This document shows positions 60,131-64,000 of a stretch of DNA of 64,000 bases, in pieces. Position numbers and translations under genes: made by a program. Every line of letters starts with the position of its first letter. Position 1 is the first letter of the stretch. The notes under the pieces are model-generated. The model was not told the DNA's origin and did not search any database. It saw nothing but the letters and a program-made list of their open reading frames with translations. The DNA lies in contig JARUPY010000434.1 in assembly GCA_029817715.1 (NCBI GenBank), positions 2,584,001-2,648,000 of the forward strand, given 5' to 3'. The DNA is from Melastoma dodecandrum (taxonomy: Eukaryota > Streptophyta > Magnoliopsida > Myrtales > Melastomataceae).

Positions 60131-63100
60131 TGGGATTCCTGGGACGTTGGCACCCTTTCGTTCCATCTACCTTGGCCTGTCGAAACCCGACACGATCATC
60201 ATTGTCATTTATATCACCGAGTAGCCTCCACAGATCCATTGCCAATGCCCTTCCCTTGTTGCTTCAATTGAAAGATATGTTCATGACAGCCGCAAAGACG
60301 CTGAACCTCTCTTGGAGTACCAGCTGACAGTACTGTACACGTTGCGAGCACAACGAGGAAAGAACATACAGACTCCTCTTGTCCTCTTCATTGTCACTTT
60401 CGAGGAGCTCCGCAACAGCAGCAACACATCCTTTTATCTCCACTATATAAACTTTACGTTCTTCTGTCTTGCAAAATTTCATCAACACCCTCAGAGCAAA
60501 TTTTGCTAAAGTACTATCTTTAAGGAACTTGAGCAATCTCGGGATACTTGGTAATAGACCATGACAAATTACGATGCTCATGGAAGGTTGCAAAGGATTT
60601 TGAGAGAAGTTCCCTAGAGATCCCTGTTGCGTGAGTTGAGTGCTTTCGTTACTACATTGAGGGCACCTAAAGCGGAGAGTTTGAGTCCCATATCTGACAC
60701 AGATGACAGGATTTCCAAAAGTGCAAGTATGTTGCCGGCTACTTTTGACTCAACTGCGACTGCCAAAATGAAGAGAGTGTCTTCACGTATATCTATGACT
60801 TCGTATCTGCTGACAACAGCATTAGCAAATTCAGGAAATGGGCAGACATCCAGCATCCAGGTTTAAACAAAAGAAAAGAAAAGAAATATAGCAAATCAAG
60901 CAGAGGAAATTTTCGAAGGCCAACTCAAGCCTTGTTATTTTAGCAAACCACAGATAAGTCAAAAGATTTTCAATATCAAGTGTAAGGTCTTCAAACTCTT
61001 TATACTGAGAATGGAGATGAAGCAATAGCCATTATACTTTTGCGGATAGCCTCAGTGAACCCACAAGATAGACCTGCTTAATACTATCACTGAAGAATGT
61101 TGACAGACTTGCAGATGCAGGCATTGAAAGTTTTAGTAACAACAGAACTTCAGCAACAAAAGTTATACCAGTTAAGACAGTAGGTTGGTGGAATGATCTT
61201 CAGGACAAAATCGAGAAGATCGAGGAATGGATATAGGATCGATAGTTTAGTGTGTGCACGTATGTGCCAAAACACTTTGTAATATATGTGAATAGTTGTT
61301 AATAAAGGCAAGTATTTACTGTTTATTAATTACTTTTCTGCTCGTAATTAACTTTACGGTAAAGTCTCATTGATTGATTATTTGTCAATCTAAAATTGTC
61401 CTTGATCGGATAGATGTTTAGATGGGACATAAACATCTAGATCAACGCCGAGTATAACTTAGGTCGAATTAGACCAAGAGATAGATATTCAAGTTGTACT
61501 TGGGGGTGCCTAAGTTTAGGGTACATTGGTCACTTCTCTTGTTGAACGAGTGTAACTGATCTCCTGACTTGAGACCTTCATTTATTCTATGCGTGTAGTT
61601 GTCCACTTTGATGCCGTTAAAAGCAGTCTTTAATCGGATTGTGAGTAATACGGTTATTGGGTGTGCAGCGAAGTGTAGAGAAGATAGTGTTGAGTCAATA
61701 TATGATTCATCGTTTTCTTGGATTAGAGAGTTGACATCTTGGCTTCTTGATTGAGATATTAGTGATTTTAAACATATGGCCGTGGAGGAATGTTTATCAT
61801 TCAAGTTAAGATCTATTATATCTCAGAAATCAAGTAAAATGATTAATTCAGTGATGACACATAATGCACCGAATTAATTAGGATGTCGGTGATATGAAGA
61901 GATTGAATTACACAGAAATCGGTTCATAGCGGTTTTGGTTCATGACCAATATTCTATTACGTTGGGTGACTGAAAACTGTTGCTAGACAGTTACCTCAGT
62001 CTATGTATGGATGTACATTGCCTTCATATATAGAACCTAGAGAGTCGCACGCAAAAGCACGTGAACACGGACATTGATTATTTAATTCTAATATTAGAAT
62101 TAAAAGTATAAATTTTATAATTAAAATTTGTTGGATTATTAATTCTGAAATATTCGGAAGCAATAAATCCTGGTGTTGGATTTAAATTGATCAAATATGT
62201 CTAAGTTGTCGACTATAATGATATAATTATAATAATTAATTATTATATCATTACATTGTTCATAATAATATTATATTATTATTAATATCAATATAAGGCT
62301 ACCCAAATTGGGTTAAGCCCATTTGGCCCATTAACTATCAATTAAATTAACCCAATTTGGCCCATTATTTATCAATTGAATTGAATTTCAATTGTTTAGT
62401 TCTCAAAGACGTCGGTACCCACTTGCAAAGATAAAATTATTACCTACGGGCTATTGTAGCATAGCGTTGCTACGTGTAATTCATTAATTTTTTACAATAA
62501 ATCTAGTTATAAGGCGGTACCACATCCGTTAAGGTAAAAATAATATAAAAAATGAAATCGGCCGTTTAACCACAGTAGAAGAAATCGAAGAGGAAATCTT
62601 TGCCCAAGCTTCCGAAAGAAAATAGCATATAGAATTCCGAAGGCTAGCACCAAAGGGAATTCGAGTTTTCGTGTCACGTGTGCGTGGATACTTCTAGATG
62701 AGTCACTGTTGGGACTCTCGAAGACGATCTAATCCGCAACGTTCGTTATTTTCAAACAACAAGGTACGAGTTATTAAACTTATTTACTATTCGATTTATA
62801 CGTATCACATAGATCCGGGGTGTGTTTCGGATAGTATTTTTCTAAACGAACTTCCGCCGGGCGCAGCGGAAGCCCTTCAGATAGACCAAGAACTCAATCG
62901 AGCTATTCATTCAATCGCAGGCTTGAAGTGTGCAAGCCATCGCATGTACAGAGGAAATGAGGAAGATGAAGACTGTAACTGAAAATCTAACTAACTTCAA
63001 TTCAATTTCTATTGCCTTATATACAAATGACTATTGTATTACATTGCCTATTTGGCTTTTACTCATTATAATTCCAGCTTCTTCTTCACTTCTTACTTGA

Positions 63101-64000
63101 TTCTGGTTGCCTCCCCTGCCTTCTCTTTACAGACTTCTATTCATTCGCAACTGCACATGACAGTTGGTCTATGAATCTTGTAAAATATCCATCGCCGAAA
63201 GATGATGAAGAAAATATAGATAACTCTGGATTGGTACAGGTGAACTAACCTGATCCTCTTCATGTATGAAAGAATAATTGAGAAACTGTTTTCAGAGCAT
63301 CTACATGGCCTCGGCTAAGTGCCTCTCCCAAAAATCTTATCAGCGGCCAGAAAACTCCCGCAGGGACTCTGAGTGAAAATCAAGATCATTTCCCTCCAAG
63401 CCACTTCTAACGTCTTCTACCACCTTGCACTGAGATTTCCAAGGCATCTCAGTCAACTTTGGCAGGATCCACAGAGTGCGCTCATTCGAATAATGGATGT
63501 GACTCTCGGAAGCAACTTTGCAAACTGAAGTGTTAGAACTATAACCGGTATGACGCGATCCAATCGAAACACTGCTTATATTCCAAGAGCTAGATCATTG
63601 ATAGAACTACCCAAGATAGAAATGGATGAACAAGAACTATCCCATGATTGCAAAGATTCGACATCTTGACTACGACTCGGGATCAGTACGTAATGTTCAT
63701 GACATCACCTTGAAATCAGTTTCTTCGTCGCTGTATTTGGAGCCGTCACCAGGTGGACCAGTTTAATCTTTGTCTTGGGGCACGTTTCATGACCTTCATC
63801 AAGCCACTTCTGTATTTTTACATCCTTCCAAAAGACTGGCCCGATGCAATCACGACAGGTTCATACATCATCTTTGATGGGAGATGGCAGATGAACTCCT
63901 CTGGTGGCGTGGCATCAAAATCAGCCTAAGATTTTCTGATTTGTCCATCTTCAATTACAATGGTATCTTCATACGTTTGAATCACATCTTGCATTACTGA
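60131..64000 (-). pseudogene. U-box/ARM-repeat E3 ubiquitin ligase (PUB5/PUB45-like), decayed, continues past the right edge
   Basis: Minus strand. The U-box lies at about 63730-63925: DATPPEEFICHLPSKMMYEP, VVIASGQSFGRM, then out of frame QKWLDEGHETCPKTKIKL. The linker to 63250 reads DVESLQSWDSSCSSIS, TEMPWKSQCKVVEDVR and ends MKRIR before a GT donor. The ARM part at 60131-60860 has LALLEILSSVSDMGLKLSAL, LLKFLKDSTLAKFALRVL, GCVAAVAELLESDNEED and LSSLCSQRVQYCQLVL, then KGRALAMDLWRLLGDIND. Such proteins transfer ubiquitin from an E2. Lesions: TAG before the U-box (63926-63928), a frameshift after GRM, TGA for Trp in ISR*C, TAG at 60614, TGA near 60264. The middle (60860-63250) is an enlarged intron with repeat sequence. 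Confidence 0.82.
61230..62870. repeat. LTR-like repeat inside the U-box gene intron
   Basis: About 1.6 kb of non-coding, AT-rich sequence ending in TTCCGCCGGGCGCAGCGG, with GTGTCACGTGTGCGTGGAT and GATCTAATCCGCAACG near 62670-62740. Word use resembles plant copia LTR ends, but I could not place TG...CA limits or a target duplication. A 94-residue open frame at 62698-62982 has no family features. Confidence 0.35.

Noticed and set aside
62698..62982. 94-residue open frame as a small gene
   Set aside because: It lies in a repeat-rich intron of the U-box relic, with no conserved features or supporting promoter.

Overview
The window is nuclear DNA from a flowering plant, most likely a eudicot. The evidence is short GT-AG introns, four recognisable plant nuclear loci, Ty1/copia and Ty3/gypsy retrotransposons with TG...CA LTRs, and AT-rich spacers. 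The species cannot be named from sequence alone. All four host loci lie on the minus strand: ribosomal protein L8/uL2 (27670-29108), an ALKBH9-type 2-oxoglutarate dioxygenase (31888-36954), a laccase (40374-42487), and a U-box/ARM E3 ligase relic that runs off the right edge (pieces from 47688 to 64000). I rebuilt the first three from splice sites; each gives one open frame of 261, 515 and 557 residues.

Left third (1-26306): layered retrotransposons. Positions 1-5240 hold the right half of an apparently non-autonomous LTR element with a broken accessory ORF and several short tandem repeats. After a repeat-rich spacer containing a PIF/Harbinger-like MITE (6834-7044) comes a tandem array of SIRE/Maximus-type copia sequence: a truncated internal region, an LTR (17310-19507), a second internal region (19508-24046) and another LTR (24047-26306). 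A complete but defective Tekay/Del-like gypsy element (7718-17171) sits inside the first internal region and is flanked by the 5-bp duplication GGAGA.

Middle (26307-46563): the gene-bearing part. A decayed GDP-mannose 4,6-dehydratase fragment lies just before the L8 gene. L8 has a telo-box and a site II (TGGGCC) element upstream, as expected for a ribosomal protein gene. The ALKBH9-like gene has a 2.8-kb second intron. Between it and the laccase is a solo LTR (38921-39954) with a GTTGA duplication. Upstream of the laccase are two palindromic, TTAGTAA-rich DNA elements. The second (45273-46554) has long terminal inverted repeats and a 9-bp near-perfect target duplication, as in Mutator-like elements.

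Right third (46564-64000): a 12.4-kb Tat-lineage gypsy element (47733-60130, minus strand, duplication GTGGG) inserted in the last coding exon of the U-box/ARM gene, 13 codons before its stop. It carries a second ORF set on the opposite strand encoding a plant mobile domain-like protein. The element is itself decayed (protease, reverse transcriptase and integrase lesions). The U-box gene also has internal stops and frameshifts.

I saw no operon, CRISPR array, tRNA, rRNA or clearly new multi-gene system. The least explained structures are the palindromic elements at 43.7-46.6 kb, the accessory ORF element at the left edge, and the antisense ORF of the Tat element.
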